Positions 32,160 to 45,249 of a stretch of 64,000 nt of DNA are shown here, piece after piece. Numbering within the stretch: the first letter of the stretch is position 1; the number at the start of each line of letters is the position of its first letter. The notes under the pieces are model-generated. The model was given only the letters and a program-made list of their open reading frames with translations, searched no databases and was not told the DNA's origin. The DNA comes from Thereva unica (taxonomy: Eukaryota > Arthropoda > Insecta > Diptera > Therevidae). The DNA is taken from positions 201,859,112 through 201,923,111 of the forward strand of contig OX465281.1 of assembly GCA_949987705.1 (NCBI GenBank), read 5' to 3'. The translations under genes were made by a program, and so were the position numbers.

Positions 32160-35047
32160 AGACGCTTGTCCTCTACTACCAGAACGTAAGGGGGTTAAGA
32201 TCAAAAACCAACGACATCCTTCAGTCATCGGCGGCTAGCGGGTTCGATGTCATAGCACTCACGGAAACTTGGCTCCACGAAGGCTTTCTCAATGCTGAAC
32301 TCTTCGATTCCTCCTACCAAGTCTTTCGGAGGGACCGTTACACTGACTCGGAAGCTCGTGGGGCGGCGTTCTTCTTGCTTGCCGCAGTCACCTTAATTGT
32401 TACCCAATTACACTTCCTAGTTTCTCTAACCACTTAGACATTGAGCTTGTCGCTCTCAAGATTTCCTTTTCTAAACCAAATCTATTCCTGCTGTGCTGCT
32501 ATATCCAACCAGATATGATTAGCACACTTGACGATGGAGGTAAAAGCCTCTATGATATTCTCATCTCTTGTGTTGATTATAGCCTGAGTATGATGAACAC
32601 TGGGGATGAATTACTTCTACTTGGGGACTTCAATTTACCCAATATTCAGTGGGTATTTGACGAAGTTGACGATAACTACCTCCCTGAAGGCAATATTAAT
32701 TCTAAGGAATCCTGTTTTCTCAATTCCTTATTCTCACTCGGCCTTAATCAAATGAGTGGTGTGACTAATGTGTTAGGGAGGCAGTTGGATCTTGTATTCT
32801 TTACTGACTCAGGAAACATGATTGTTGAACCCAGTCCAATAGTCATGACGTCCGTTGACAATTACCACCCTCCTCTCTTGCTAAATTACTGCTTCAACTC
32901 AAAGAACAATCCTTGTCCGGAGGCGGTAACTCACTCCTTCAACTTTATGAAGGCTAACTTTAATGAACTCTCATCTAAGCTTGCCGTGATTGATTTCAAC
33001 AGCTTACTTTCCGCAAATGAGTTGGATGTCGATGTGGCACGGTTTTATACCGTACTTTATGAAGCTATTGCTTCATGTGTACCTTTTGAGCCCCAAAAAT
33101 TGCGCAGTTCTACTCCACCCTGGTACAATAATGAGCTGAAGTATTTAAGGAATCAGAAAAATAGACTCTGGAAGACCTATTTAAAGAGAAAGGACCCTCC
33201 GAGTCTTACTACATTTACTGATTGCTAAAGCAGGTTTCGTTTACTCTCTTCTGCTCTGTATGGTGAATATCTCAGCAGCTTGAGGGACCAGGTGTATACT
33301 GATCCTAGAAACTTCTTTAAATTTGTCAACTCTAAGAAAAAAGTCGATAACTACCCAAATACTATGCAGCACACTAACTGGTCTAGTAGTGAGTCTTCCT
33401 CGATTTGCAACATGTTTGCTTCATTCTTTCATCAATCTTTCACTCCTTCTATCTTTCAGCCTAATGGCAATAATTTTCGTCACATAACTCCACACCGAGA
33501 GGCTACTAGATTATCTCTTTCAATTTCCAGTGACGATATCGTGAAACATATTGATGAACTCCCATACGATTTCACTTCCGGCCCTGATGGTATCCCTCCT
33601 GCTGTCCTTAAATCCTGTGTGGAGGTTCTCCAGTCTCCACTGAAAACCCTTTTTAAAAAGTCCCTGGATAAAGGGTAGGTACTTCCCTACTCTTTGGAAA
33701 AATTCGTTCATAATTCCTATTCACAAAAGTGGTAGCAAGAACGAAATATCGAACTACAGACCAATTGCCAAGCTGTCTGTCATACCAAAGCTTTTTGAGT
33801 CAATCATTTATTCTGCAATCGTGCCCATCTGCAAGAAACTTATTTCTACGAACCAACATGGTTTTCTTCCAGCTCGTTCCACTACCACCAATCTCCTAGA
33901 ATTCACTTCCCATGCTGTTGAAGGCTTCGTTTCCGGTTGCCAAACTGATTGTGTTTACACTGATTTCAGTAAGGCATTTGACAAGCTTTCCCACTCCATT
34001 ATACTTTTCAAACTAAAAAAGGTAGGTTTCCCTGAAGCCCTTGTATTATGGTTCCAGTCCTACTTAGCTGACAGGACCTACCAAGTCCTTTTCCGGGGAT
34101 CCAAATCCGCGACCATTGAGGCGTCATCCGGTGTCCCTCAAGGCAGTCATCTTGGCCCTATCCTCTTTATTCTTTCTATTGATGATATTGTTACCCTGCT
34201 AAGACACTGCAGAATCCTGATTTATGCTGATGACATCAAATTGTACCGTCACGTAAAGAGTATGGAGGACTGCAAACTTTTGCAAGTCGACCTCGACACC
34301 TTTTACTCTTGGTGCGCTAACAACAACCTGATTCTTAATATTAGTAAATGCGAAGTCATGACTTTTTGTAGGCGACGTGGTCCTATAATTTATAACTACT
34401 CATTTTTTAATGAGGGTGTCCCCCGTGTTAATTTTGTCAAAGATCTCGGGATTAGATTTGACACCAAGCTGGACTTTTCTACTCATATCAACTATATTTC
34501 TTCCAAGAGCAGCTTAGTCTTGGGTTTTATAAAAAGGTGGTCCAAAGAATTTAACAGCACCCTGATCACTAAACACCTCTACATTTCCCTTGTCAGACCT
34601 TTACTTGAATATGCGTCCCAGGTTTGGTCTCCTCACTATTCTTCGCATGTTGGAAAAATTGAGTCGGTTCAACGTAGGTTCGTTCGATTCGCATTGAATC
34701 ACCTTCCTTGTGAAGACCCTTTAATTCTTACACCATATGAATACCGACTTAAGTTACTCAACTTAAACACTCTCCACAAGCGTCGTGAGGTGGCCGATGT
34801 TGTTTTCGTCCACCAGCTTCTTAATGGACGTGTCGACTCAGGTTTTCTAAGGCGCCGTGCGTCGTTTAGAGAGAGCCGATACAATCTGAGAGGACCACCG
34901 CTCTTACACATCAACTCCTCTAACACCAATTATGGCCGATTTGAGCCTGTTAATCGCATGTTCATTAATGTAAATAAAAATATTAATGTTTTTAGCGTGA
35001 GCACTAACAAAGACCTGCTTAAAAGGAGTCTATTTGTTGTCTCATGA
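32123..35047 (+). pseudogene. LINE ORF2 (endonuclease and reverse transcriptase), broken
   Basis: The endonuclease shows YYQNVRGLRSK, LTETWLHEG and LLLGDFNLPN; the usual SDH box is altered to VDNYHPPL. The reverse transcriptase shows SGPDGIPPAVLKS, NYRPIAKLSVIPKLFE, YTDFSKAFDKLSH, SGVPQGSHLGPILF and the YADD box (about 34227), then the thumb and C-terminus to 35047. Breaks: a frameshift near 32370, TAA at 33226-33228, and a frameshift near 33670. Otherwise it is nearly full length, so the copy is moderately young. Its tail runs to about 35180 and into a TA microsatellite. Confidence 0.9.
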
Positions 35048-35220
35048 CTGTTTATGTGTTTCGCATGCAATTTTTATTGGTACTTAATCTTTTATGTTTG
35101 CATGTCTCAGCTGAGCCACGGCAGTGGTAAATATTTCTCAGCCCTGCTGGGAAGTGCGCCTTCTGCGTTAGAAGGGAAATTCTATATATGTATATATATA
35201 CATATATATATATATATATA

Positions 35221-36227
35221 CAGGGTGTCCCACATAAACTTACAAAGCGGCCGGCTGTGGATAGGTCTTGGATAGACGAACAAAAAATCGTATGGGTGGG
35301 GGGGGGGGAAATCGTAACGGTTTAGCCGCTAGGGCGTTTTGAAGTTTTTTTGCTAGAGTTTTACATATCACCCTATATTTTTGTAACCGTATAACCTATT
35401 GTCAAGGTTTTGGTACCAGTGCACGCAGAATTCCTCCACCTTTCTACAACGGTAAAAATAATGGTCCTATCTTATAAACTTTTGGAGTTATGAGTCGCCA
35501 AATTCAAAATTTTGTATTTTTTTCACTAAAATTTCAACTAAAACCACCTTTTTCTCCAAAAAATACGTGATAAACCTAAATTTTTTTTTCCAAAATTAAA
35601 AAGTTTGGACAATTTCCTATAAATAATGTATTACAAGTTTTATTCTAGGGCCTTTACTTTAGAAGTTATAAGCAATTTTAAAGTTAATTTCGATGCTTAT
35701 TTGGCACTTTTCGACAAAGTTCAGATGGAAAAGTACTAAAAAAGGACGAAATAGAGCCAATTTCAACATTAAAAATGCTTATAACTTCAAAAATAGAAGC
35801 TGCGGCGTAAAAGTTGTAATACATTATTTATAGGAAATTGTCCAAGCTTTTTAATTTTGGAAAAAAAAATTTAGGTTTATCACGTATTTTTTGGAGAAAA
35901 AGGTGGTTTTAGTTGAAATTTTAGTGAAAAAAATACAAAATTTTGACTTTGGCGACTCATAACTCCAAAAGTTTATAAGATAGGACCATTATTTTTACCG
36001 TTGTAGAAAGGTGGAGGAATTCTGCGTGCACTGGTACCAAAACCTTGACAATAGGTTAGACGGTTACAAAAATATAGGGTGATATGTAAAACTCTAGCAA
36101 AAAACTTCAAAACGCCCTAGCGGCTAAACCGTTACGATTTCCCCCCCCCCACCCATACGATTTTTTGTTCGTCTATCCAAGACCTAACCGCAGCCGGCCG
36201 CTTTGTAAGTTTATGTGGGACACCCTG
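35221..36227. mobile_element. Fold-back element, about 1 kb
   Basis: The ends are CAGGGTGTCCCACATAAACTT and its complement. The two arms pair for roughly 400 bp or more each, including a G/C homopolymer, a CACGTATTTTTTGGAG block and a short central spacer. It lies inside a TA microsatellite, so a TA duplication is likely but cannot be proven. No coding sequence. The transcript would fold into a long double-stranded RNA. Confidence 0.9.
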
Positions 36228-36234
36228 TATATAC

Positions 36235-36439
36235 ACTGACTCAAAAATGTGTTGCAATGTTTTGGAAATTAAATTGTTTGTCCTAAACTCACCACACAAA
36301 TATCAGACGACAGATGACTGGGATAATGAAGTTTTTACTAAAAACTACATTAATCTTGTCATATAGCGCCCAATCTTTGTGCGATAAGTTAAGGACAAAC
36401 AATTTAATTTCCAAAACATTGCAACACATTTTTGAGTGA

Positions 36440-36441
<2 letters not shown>
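36235..36441. mobile_element. Mariner/Tc1-like MITE, 207 bp
   Basis: CACTGACTCAAAAATGTGTT at the left pairs with AACACATTTTTGAGTGAGTG at the right. Pairing extends about 55 bp. It is flanked by TA repeats, which fits a TA-targeting family. It has no coding sequence. Confidence 0.82.
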
Positions 36442-36491
<50 letters not shown>

Positions 36492-36500
36492 ATGTATATA
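36442..36500. repeat. TA/TG microsatellite
   Basis: A run of TA dinucleotides is followed by TGTGTGTG. It probably grew from the simple tail of the preceding LINE, since similar TATATA lies at 35180-35220. A LINE-tail copy (AAGTGCGCCTTCTGTGATAG) follows at about 36520. Confidence 0.9.
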
Positions 36501-36567
36501 TAGATTTTCATGCTTAGCTGAAAAGTGCGCCTTCTGTGATAGAAGGGTTAACTCTTGATTAAAATAT

Positions 36568-37579
36568 AAGACAAGCACGTGCCAGACCTTGTCTTTACCA
36601 CCAACTGATGTCGACTTCGATCAACAGGGATATCGAATCGATTCTTCATTGGGGCGAAATGAACCGCGTCGAAATCAATGCCACAAAAAGAAGTACTGTC
36701 TGATCTCCAACAAAAATTGTACCGACCTTCCGCAGCCCTCTCCATACTTTATCCCTATTACCATGACGACTGTTCCACTGAAATTCAGGACCTCCTGCCT
36801 GCACGGCAATACTTTTCCCGCAACACAAGACTAGCCCGCTCGGCTCACCCTCATACCCTACAGCCCCCCCCCCCGTTCACGCACAATACGGTTTAGAAGT
36901 TCGTTTATGAATAGAACAACTCGACTGTGGAATAATCTCCCGCAGTCAGTATTTCCGAACTCGTACAACACCTTAGAGTTCAAACAAAAATTACTCAGAA
37001 AGATACGACACTGTAATCCTTTCTGTGCGAAGAAAAAGGAAAGTAAAAATCTATGATCTTCTGTCTATTCATATACGAGCTCCGGAATGGCGAGAGGGCG
37101 GAGCAACGGCAAACTACACAAACACATGCAGAGCAGGAAGTACACGAAAATGATACATCAATTCACACAAGCAAAATAAAAGTCCAGACGGCACAAAAAA
37201 TTGCGGAGAAGAGAAATCAGTGCGTCTCTTTCGCACTTCGTGAAATAACATTTCTTTATTTATCCTCTCTTTCTTCGATTTTTGTTTTGTTTTTAAATTG
37301 AATTTTGTCTCGCTTGCACCTTGTCGATTGATATATTCACTCGCAAGGGAGCTTATGGGAAATTTTGAGAGTGTCGTATCTTTGTGGGTAATTTTTGGTT
37401 CAAACGTGATGTTCATCGTCATTTTCTACTACACCCTCCAGACCCCTTCTAACCTTTCCAATTTTCCTCTATTCTTCAAACCAAGCTTACTACTAGACAT
37501 TGCACCATGAACTGAACGACATGACGGACTGGTAGTACAAAGGGTTACACCTAAGCTTGGTTTTTTCATAAAAAAAAAA
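36568..37579 (+). pseudogene. Second copy of the nested LINE, 3' part
   Basis: It matches the LINE split at 3230 and 6123: ACAAGCACGTGCCAGACCTT is shared, followed by VEINATK-like and RTTRLWNNLPQSVFPNSYN readings. It ends in a poly(A) run near 37569-37579. Internal deletions and a C run at 36863-36872 are present. A hAT-type MITE at 36986-37397 interrupts it. Confidence 0.75.
36986..37397. mobile_element. hAT-type MITE in the second LINE copy
   Basis: GTTCAAAC is duplicated on either side (36978-36985, 37398-37405). Inside it, AAAAATTACTCAGAAAGATA and the complement of CAAAAATTACCCACAAAGAT form about 28-bp inverted ends that run on into CGACACT. The 8-bp duplication suggests a hAT or P-type transposase. 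No protein is encoded. Confidence 0.82.
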
Positions 37580-38261
37580 TGTCGACGGTCGGGGAGCACA
37601 ATTGCAAAATTCGATCACTGTCTTGATTTTTCTACAAAATGGTCAGATTGCATTTTCACGCGAGCTATACATATCGATACTGGTAAGTTAAATTGTCACA
37701 AGCGCCATTTCAGCAATTTTATAGGAGAAGGAAAAAACGGTTATATGGCTAGTACTGTAAAATCTCCCTTTATTTTTTCAAAAAATTCTTTCGGTTTACG
37801 GCTTTATGATCTAATCTTCTCATTATTATATGAAGAATGACTAATAATTTCATAAAAGCTGAAAAAACTATTTTCGCAAGATGCCATTTGGGCTTCAGTT
37901 TTAAAGTTTAAGTCACTTGCAAAGTGGTTTCCCACTCTGTTTTTAATTAAGAAAAATGGGGGGGGGGTGTTCTTCGATGGTTCTACAGAGCAATTTGAGC
38001 TTTTCTTCGCTCGGATTCCTCCTTCAGATATCCCTTAATATTCAACGTATTCCATGAAAGTGCCTTCAACAATTTTGAATCTTCTGCGATCACGGGGCAC
38101 TCCAGCGTCTCCGGATGCTCCAGGTGTTTTATTGAGCAGCTGCAACGGACAACAGCGTACGGTGTGCAAGAATATGAAATGAATGGCAACATGGAGCTCC
38201 ACCAAAAGTTGCCATGCTCCAGCCAGCTACATAACTCCAACATTTAAATATTTTGTTTGAG
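37580..38261. other. No recognisable gene
   Basis: This is AT-rich sequence with a G run at 37960-37968. A minus-strand 86-residue frame (37983-38243) shows no family motif. Confidence 0.4.
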
Positions 38262-39456
38262 TTAAGCCGGCTCTACACGATGCGGTGAACACCTTCCAAC
38301 GTTGGACGCTTGATGGTAGGACGCATCGTGTGGCCGATACTCGAGCTACGAGTGTCCAATGTCAACCGCCCAACGTTCGCGTTTGGACACGTTCGGGCTG
38401 TTGTCGGTATTTGGGACAAGTCAAACACTTTTTTTCCCACTCGGCGCCACAGTTGGAAGACATTTGGCACACTGCTACACGATTCGGTCATCAGTTCATT
38501 CTGTGATTTGGGTATTGACAGGTATGTATGTTTACTATTATGTATGTATGTGTATTATTATTAGTTAATAATTGATTATTTATATTATTAATAATTACAC
38601 AGGCCTGCAAGGTTTTTTTCTTTTCAATTTAATAGTCGTATTTTAAGTATTTTTTCGCGCTGAATCCGAATCCGTTGGCCAAATTGCCCTATCACGTCAG
38701 GATTTTGAGCAATCCTAACCTAAAAGTGCCAAAAAGCGTGTTTTTTGCACTTTTGCGCGTTAAATATCTCAAAAGTATGGAATGATAGGGCAAACCTGAC
38801 AACGGGATCGTTTTCAGCATGCCAAAATCTATAGAAAACCATGTCGAAAGCGTGTAATTTGACACTTTTTTTGTAATACTGAAAAGAAAAACTTCTTGGC
38901 GCGAAATCGACGATTTTTATTAAGACATGTTATCATCGTTGCACCTCGTTTTTTCTTTTCAGTATTACAAAAAAAGTGTTGTCAAATTTCACGCTTTCGA
39001 CATGGTTTTCTATAGATTTTGGCATGCTGAAAACGATCCCGTTGTCAGATTTGCCCTATCATTCCATACTTTTGAGATATTTAACGCGCAAAAGTGCAAA
39101 AAACACGCTTTTTGGCACTTTTAGGTTAGGATTGCTCAAAATCCTGACGTGATAGGCCAATTTGGCCAACGGATTCGGACTCAGCGCGAAAAAATACTTA
39201 AAATACGACTATTAAATTGAAAAGAAAAAAAACCGTTTTTTGCAGGCCTGTGTTATTATTAAAGAAATTATTATTAATAATTATCATTAAAGAGTAATGA
39301 CATGACTTGGCGAACGTTTGAATCAATTGCATTGGATCAAACGCTGGCTCCACCGTGTAGCAGGACATTTGCTATACTAATCGTCGAGTCCATTTTACTC
39401 AATCATTCGAGCCAACATTAGAATCAAGCGTTCACCGCATCGTGTAGAGCCGGCTT
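38262..39456. mobile_element. TTAA-flanked MITE with a nested fold-back
   Basis: GCCGGCTCTACACGATGCGG on the left pairs with CCGCATCGTGTAGAGCCGGC on the right, with TTAA next to both ends (one extra T on the right). The inverted ends extend through GTGAACAC/GCGTTCAC. Its middle is occupied by the fold-back at 38599-39252. Confidence 0.85.
38599..39252. mobile_element. Fold-back element nested in the MITE
   Basis: CACAGGCCTGCA at the left pairs with TGCAGGCCTGTG at the right. The arms are nearly identical for about 300 bp each, meeting near 38920. Only a few substitutions separate them, which suggests youth or gene conversion between arms. It has no coding sequence. Confidence 0.9.
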
Positions 39457-39638
39457 TAATCGCTTTCAGCCATGCTCTAGCCAGCTGCATAGCTACAAGT
39501 GACCAGAAAAGTGTGCGCAACAAAAGTGAGTTTCTTGTTTTTACCCCAGGCCGAAAAGTGCCAGTTGTGCCTAAAGAAGTTATGACTTCAAAAATTTCAT
39601 GTATACTTAAATACGTAGATACGAAGACCTTCATTCAA

Positions 39639-40462
39639 TAGTCCATGGAAATGGTACTTTAACATTGCAAAAATGCAGGACAAGGTTTTATTTTTGGGAT
39701 GTGCAGGGGGGGTCAGTGTGAGCTTAAGTTTGAGTTTTCGGGATTCTAACCCACCCCCCATTTGGCCGCCATCTTGGAAAACGTGTGCAAATGGTTTTTC
39801 CACCATATCTCCGAAACGGTACATCTTACCGAAAATTTGCAAGGACACTTTTTGTTTAGAATTAAATAATCTACAATTTATTTCTTAGAAATTTTGTGGT
39901 AAAATGAATAATTAAGAAGTTATAAGCCTTAGAACACAAAAATTAGTCACAATATTTTCTTTTAAAGGCTATAACTTTTTTTCCTTCAACTTTAACAAAG
40001 AAAATAATAGCAAGTTTTTTGTAGAGGGTTTCATTAGGAATAATTTTCATTCATTACTTTTTTAATTTCATTCACTACGAAGGGTTTTACAGCGCCCCGA
40101 AGGTATGAAAGTGACAGATTTTCGGAATATTTTATTACAATTTTACCTCCTAGAAATTAGCAATAAACGCTAGCAAGTAAGAATAATGAATGAATGACTA
40201 TACGTTATGAGAAATGCCGATGTTTGAGTAATGTAATAAAATTGTTTCGCATTTTTTTGTGGGTTTTTATTGCTGTTATGCCATGTTTTATAAGGTACGA
40301 TATGGTTTAAAATGAAATTCTTTGAATAATAACATGCGTTACTCCAATTTTTTAAAATGAAAACTCAAACTTAAGCTCACACTGACCCCCCTACACATCC
40401 CAAAAATAAAACCTTGTCCTGCATTTTTGCAATGTTAAAGTACCTACCATTTCCATGGACTA
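39639..40462. mobile_element. Non-autonomous element with about 100-bp inverted ends
   Basis: TAGTCCATGGAAATGGTACT at the left pairs with the right end, which closes ATTTCCATGGACTA. Pairing extends through GCAGGACAAGGTTTTATTTT and GGTCAGTGTGAGCTTAAG. The TAGTCCA tips resemble those of the element at 18415, but the rest differs. There is no transposase. Confidence 0.82.
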
Positions 40463-42012
40463 CAATTCTAATATAATTTTCGTAGGCTCATGGGTGGATT
40501 GATCCCCTTGATTCCCCCTATCTACTCCACTGAAACGGAGTAGCTTGGAATGTCTTGATAGTTTACACTCTTTCTATAAGTAACACAATTCGTGTATATA
40601 GAGTATTCTTCCTTACCCTTCAAATATATCCTTCTTATCTGCAGGATTTTGGAAGATACTCCATGCTTCTTTTCTTATCCATAGCTAACTACTACACTGA
40701 TTCTTATTTTGGGTTTTTTGTGGTTGTCTAGATTTTATTATTGCCAGGGGCAGAAGTAAGTAGTATGTTCTATTTGCAGCGCTTATTCTCGCACACTTAT
40801 CGTTACTCATCGTTGCCTTCGTTGAGTATGGACTTCAGGTAGTTAAATCAGTTTACATTTGAAGTTATATTCTCTCTCGTTGTGTTTCTCTTTCTTCATT
40901 TCCCTCTACCTGAATTAAAATCTTCATATTTTGCATTTATGTGCAGTTACTATCTAGTATTTCTCTAAGGTATTTTCAATTAATTCTCTCAGCTACAACA
41001 TTTTACTCTTACATACAATAATAAATTAAAATCCAGGATACATTTCATTCCTCTCAGATATTGTTTCCGCCTCTAGAAACCTTCTGAACTCTACAGAACA
41101 GACGCTTCGCAAACGAGTACTTCAAAGTCAAACGGAAAAAGATTTTCTACTCGTTGTAAGAAATATTTACTTATAAAAAATTCAACCGCTTTCAGTAGCC
41201 ATCATTTCGCATTATTGTTGCCAAACAATTCTCAGCCCTTTCCACTAAAATTTGCAACTAAAAGGGAAATTTGCAGGGAACTGAGAATGGAGAAACAAAG
41301 CGGCAAAATACATGTAAGGCGATAAGTAGACTGAAAAGTCCCACTTAAAAGAGCACACATGTGACGTTTCCTTAAGTACTTAATGGCAATTTATAAATTT
41401 TTCATTCCGTATTCTGCTAGAAATTCTCAAGTAACCGATGGTGAAATATCGATTTTTTCTGAAAGCATTGTTAATAAAGTAATTGTTAAAAAATTACTTT
41501 CCACGCACATGGCTGGTGCCGAGGAGATGGAAATTTCAATATAGAACATTATTGAAATACATTACCTAATTTATTAACGGTAATTAAAATTTTCAATTTA
41601 CCTCCTTTATTCAGTAATGCAAATTTGCCTATTAGACAAAATAGCATTAAAAATATTAGGGTGTAAGGAAGTAAGCACAAGGTTGACAGAAAAGAAAATG
41701 AATAGTCGTTGATGAAAAGTAATGCGTTATGGGTGGCGGCGATGACCTCGATCTGATGAAAGGTCGTCATAGGTATGCCAGATGATGACTTGAAGAACTT
41801 TGTGTTAAATATAATACATTTTACCTACTCCTAACAATTTTGGGTGAGAGCTTTTTACCGGAAGACAGGAAATAAAAATTAATTTATTCCTTTTATTTTA
41901 TTTTGCTCCCTTTAAAGTATACCCCATAAGGTGCTGTTCAAGTACGATAAAATATTGTACGCCGAAATTATGCAAAATGTCTAAGTCCGCATAAAATTTT
42001 TGATATTATATA
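40463..42012. other. No recognisable gene or element
   Basis: This is AT-rich sequence of 1.5 kb. The minus-strand 73-residue frame at 41549-41770 is hydrophobic but otherwise unremarkable. No splice chain or inverted ends were seen. Confidence 0.45.
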
Positions 42013-42469
42013 GGGTGACTTCGTAAAGCCAAACAAACTGTGTCAAAATACAGTATTAATGCAGTCAAGTCAAAGTTCAATAAAAGCTTAGACAAAGTTG
42101 TGCAGTTTTAAATTTGACATTTATGAAGTGTACTTTGTTTTACTTTTTTACAAAATGGTTAAAAAAGTTATTCTAATCAGCTCTACAGCTGCAGAAAACA
42201 TTAAGTGGCCTACAAATACAAAACAGGTCATGGATGAATTTTTAAATTGACGTAAAACGCCTTTTCCTTTTGTCATTTTGCGTTTATTCCGCGCACTTTG
42301 CCGATTTTTTACACTTTGCATCATAGCTATTCATGATGCCGAAATTCCCATTTCAATGCAAAGATTTGACGTTTACGATGCAATTATGAATACACTGCTT
42401 TAAAACTGTGACATTTATGAAGTCTTGACTTAAACCGACTGATTAAATTTTACATTTACGAAGTCACCC
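42013..42469. mobile_element. MITE with GGGTGACTTCGTAAA ends
   Basis: GGGTGACTTCGTAAA at 42013 pairs with TTTACGAAGTCACCC ending at 42469. Flanking TA-rich bases suggest a TA-type duplication. Its last bases were used as the target by the hAT element that follows. Confidence 0.8.
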
Positions 42470-42470
42470 A

Positions 42471-44751
42471 CAGTGGCGTAGCGTGGGGGGTGCCGAGGGG
42501 GCCATTGCCCCGGGCGGCGTAGATGTTGGGGGCGGCGGCCAAACTGGATCGAGCTAGAGATGCTGCTGCTAACATCAGGCCCTAACCATTGCCACATCCA
42601 GCACGATGTCCTGGCTGATGGTGTCTATAGGCCAAACCTAAATGGGAAGGGAAGTGAAGTCATGTGAAGTTAGGTACCATTCCATATAAATGTATGAGAG
42701 CAAGGACGGCGCTTTCATAAGTGAAAATGGTGCACTTGCACCGGGCGCAATTTCAGAAATTAAGATTTAAAAAAAATTGAAAAAGTGATCCAATTGTCAT
42801 ATATTACACGAAATGCACCTTCTGTGCGTTTTACCATTGCCTTCTGCAAGGTGTGGCCAATGCAATTTCATTTAGTTCGCCTGATTTTGTCGTCTTTCCT
42901 TTCTTGGCTGGCACGGTGCCATGGGTCATGATTTGTAATTCAAATAAGTCGTACTATTATAGATCACTACTTCGGCGAGAAACACCTAGATCGACTCTGT
43001 TCTGAAGTTTTTGAAAGCGGCTTCTATGTCCAGTAAGGCTGTTAAGTGGACTGCTTTGTTATGCAAGACTCTACCGTAGAAACCAATATATGCAGTGCAG
43101 TGACCATCTATTATCCTTCGAAATATAAAGGATTGGAGAACGACTTCGTTATGGAGATTCCAGTTTGTAGCATTATTAGTGCTGGAAATAGTTAAGGAAG
43201 TGCAGCTTACAATGAAAATCATCGGAGAGCATTAATCAGCATTAGCGGGAGAGTTTTGTGAATTTAAAGCGTAAGTAAACTCAGCACAAAAGCAAGATCG
43301 CGAAGCAAATCCTGATTGGACAAAGGCAAGGGCGCGCTTTCATAGGTGCAACTGGTGTATTTGTACTGGGAGCATTTGGACAGGGCGCAATTTCAAAAAA
43401 GTGAAAGAATAATTCCGTGCCTTCATTTAAAATGAGTGTTTGTGTCTTCTTTCATTATCCTCTACTGCAATCAAAAAATGAACAAAAATGAAGGGGGCGC
43501 AATATGTATATGGGCGCAATATGTATATGCACCGGGCGCAAAAAAGCCAAACGCCGGCTTATTATGAGAGTGACCAATATGGATGGTAGCAAGTGGATGT
43601 TACATCTACTTCAGTGGAAGTTATTACTTCTGCGTTACTTTTCATTTAATTTTGGTCTTATTTCTGGACTATAAAGTTGATGCATCAAAATCTTCCAACC
43701 AAACTCTCCTATTTGACGGATTATCAAAAAAGCGTACGCCTGGCGTAATTCTTTCGATTATTTGCAGGGCATAATTTCTCTAGTTGTCCATATTAGAGTT
43801 GAGAATGAAACGTCTTATTAATTGGAAATACAGAATGCAGACAAACAAATCTATTGAAATTTGGACAGGACAATGACGGTCGAGTCAGCTAACTGAAAAT
43901 ATAAATGAGCATATTGTATGAGACTCTCAATGCGCATGGAAACAGCTATTTTAAGATTCCCTTCTTTTATGACGCGGGCTGTAAATGCTGAAGTTTGAGA
44001 AGGGCTCCAACAGCTGCCACATTTGTCCTTAAAATCCCCTTTAATAGTATTGGGCTACGATGATGGGAAATATAACCTCCAGATATTGGACAGAGAATTG
44101 TTTTGGTCGTCTAAAGACAGACTGAAATAAATTACAGAGAGAAATTACTGATTCAAGCTCTCTGGGTTTGTTAAAGTTTATAATTCAGCCCAACCTTGAA
44201 GCACGGATATAGCCTGCGCTAAAACAATTGGAAATCTTAAAATCGATTTTTTGGATGCGCAGTGAAAGCCTCAAATCTTCTCCACGAAAGTAGCTTCGAA
44301 AAGAAAAGTGAACCTCGTCATTCCGTTCGTTTAAAACCCCAAATCACCCGCTCATTTATATTTTCAATCAAAAATTCAATTCGTCTCACTACGACTCTTG
44401 TCCTGGTCAGAGGCTATGGTGGAGTGTTGTTCCCGGTAAACGAGTTTCAAAAGGGAAATTAAAATGCATATGCGCTTGAGTTTTATCCATACACGGAATG
44501 TTAATGTATTCGGGAGTTGTCATTGATTCGCCTGCGCGTAAAATTCGCATTTATTTTGGCGCGCACTATACCGAACATTCATTAGTTACATATGATTCAT
44601 TGCGTTTACTTGATGCCTTGCATTCTTGGATTGAAAATTACTTGAAATTCAAGTTGGGTTTTGATTTATTGATTAAAAGAATCAATTCGAAAGTAGGGGG
44701 CAGCAAATTTATGGTTCGCCCCGGGTGGCACAAATCCACGCTACGCCACTG
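42471..44751. mobile_element. Non-autonomous hAT element
   Basis: GTCACCCA is duplicated at 42463-42470 and 44752-44759. The inverted ends are CAGTGGCGTAGCGTGG and the complement of CAGTGGCGTAGCGTGGATTT. Such CAGTGGCG ends with 8-bp duplications define hAT. Internal repeats of the type CGGGCGCAATTTC occur near 42740, 43390, 43495 and 43535. No hAT transposase is left. A scrap of reverse transcriptase lies at 42990-43130 on the minus strand. Confidence 0.88.
42990..43130 (-). pseudogene. Reverse transcriptase scrap
   Basis: The minus-strand frame reads CTAYIGFYGRVLHNKAVHLT, then ALLDIEAAFKNF. This resembles the LINE RT motif in which TAFLDIEGAFDN carries the first catalytic aspartate. Only about 45 residues match, inside a hAT element, so it is a captured or inserted fragment. 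Confidence 0.5.
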
Positions 44752-44768
44752 GTCACCCATATTTCGGT

Positions 44769-45249
44769 GATTCCATGTCAAACCGGACGCTTTTCGTTAA
44801 AAATAATAATTGATGATTCCGATTTTTTTGAAATTTGGCAGGCATACATATTCTACACATGAAATAATGAAAAGCGTGTCTCGCGAAAAAAATTTGGGAT
44901 TTTTTTTCAGAAGATATAGACGGTTGTAAGTTGCAAGAAATTTGAAAAAACGACGCTCGGCCGACCTTTCAAATTACTGTATCGTCGAAACCATTAGTCG
45001 TACAAAAAAATGAAACAGGTCGATTTTGAAGATATCGAGTCTATGTAGTGGTATAAATAAAATTTGAGTTTGGTGTTAATAAATTATTATTAATTTGTTT
45101 ATAAAGTTTCATTACCACCACCATTATAAAGTTTCATTTCATCTTCAACTCACCAACTTAAAATTTTGGGAAAAATATCATCGTGTTCCCCTTTAAATTC
45201 TAAGGAAACAGTGAAAATTTGAAAATGGAACTCAAACGGGGTCACACTT
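44769..45249. repeat. Left terminal inverted repeat of the large transposon
   Basis: It is the inverse of 50812-51266. Shared landmarks are the GACGCTCGGCCGACC block, GTACGACTAATGGTTTCGAC on the complement, and TTCCCCTTTAAATTCTAAGG. The left copy has an extra CATTACCACCACCATTATAA insertion-like duplication near 45110. Confidence 0.9.

Noticed and set aside
32515..33228. Separate host gene
   Set aside because: It is the endonuclease half of LINE ORF2 in frame with the downstream reverse transcriptase.
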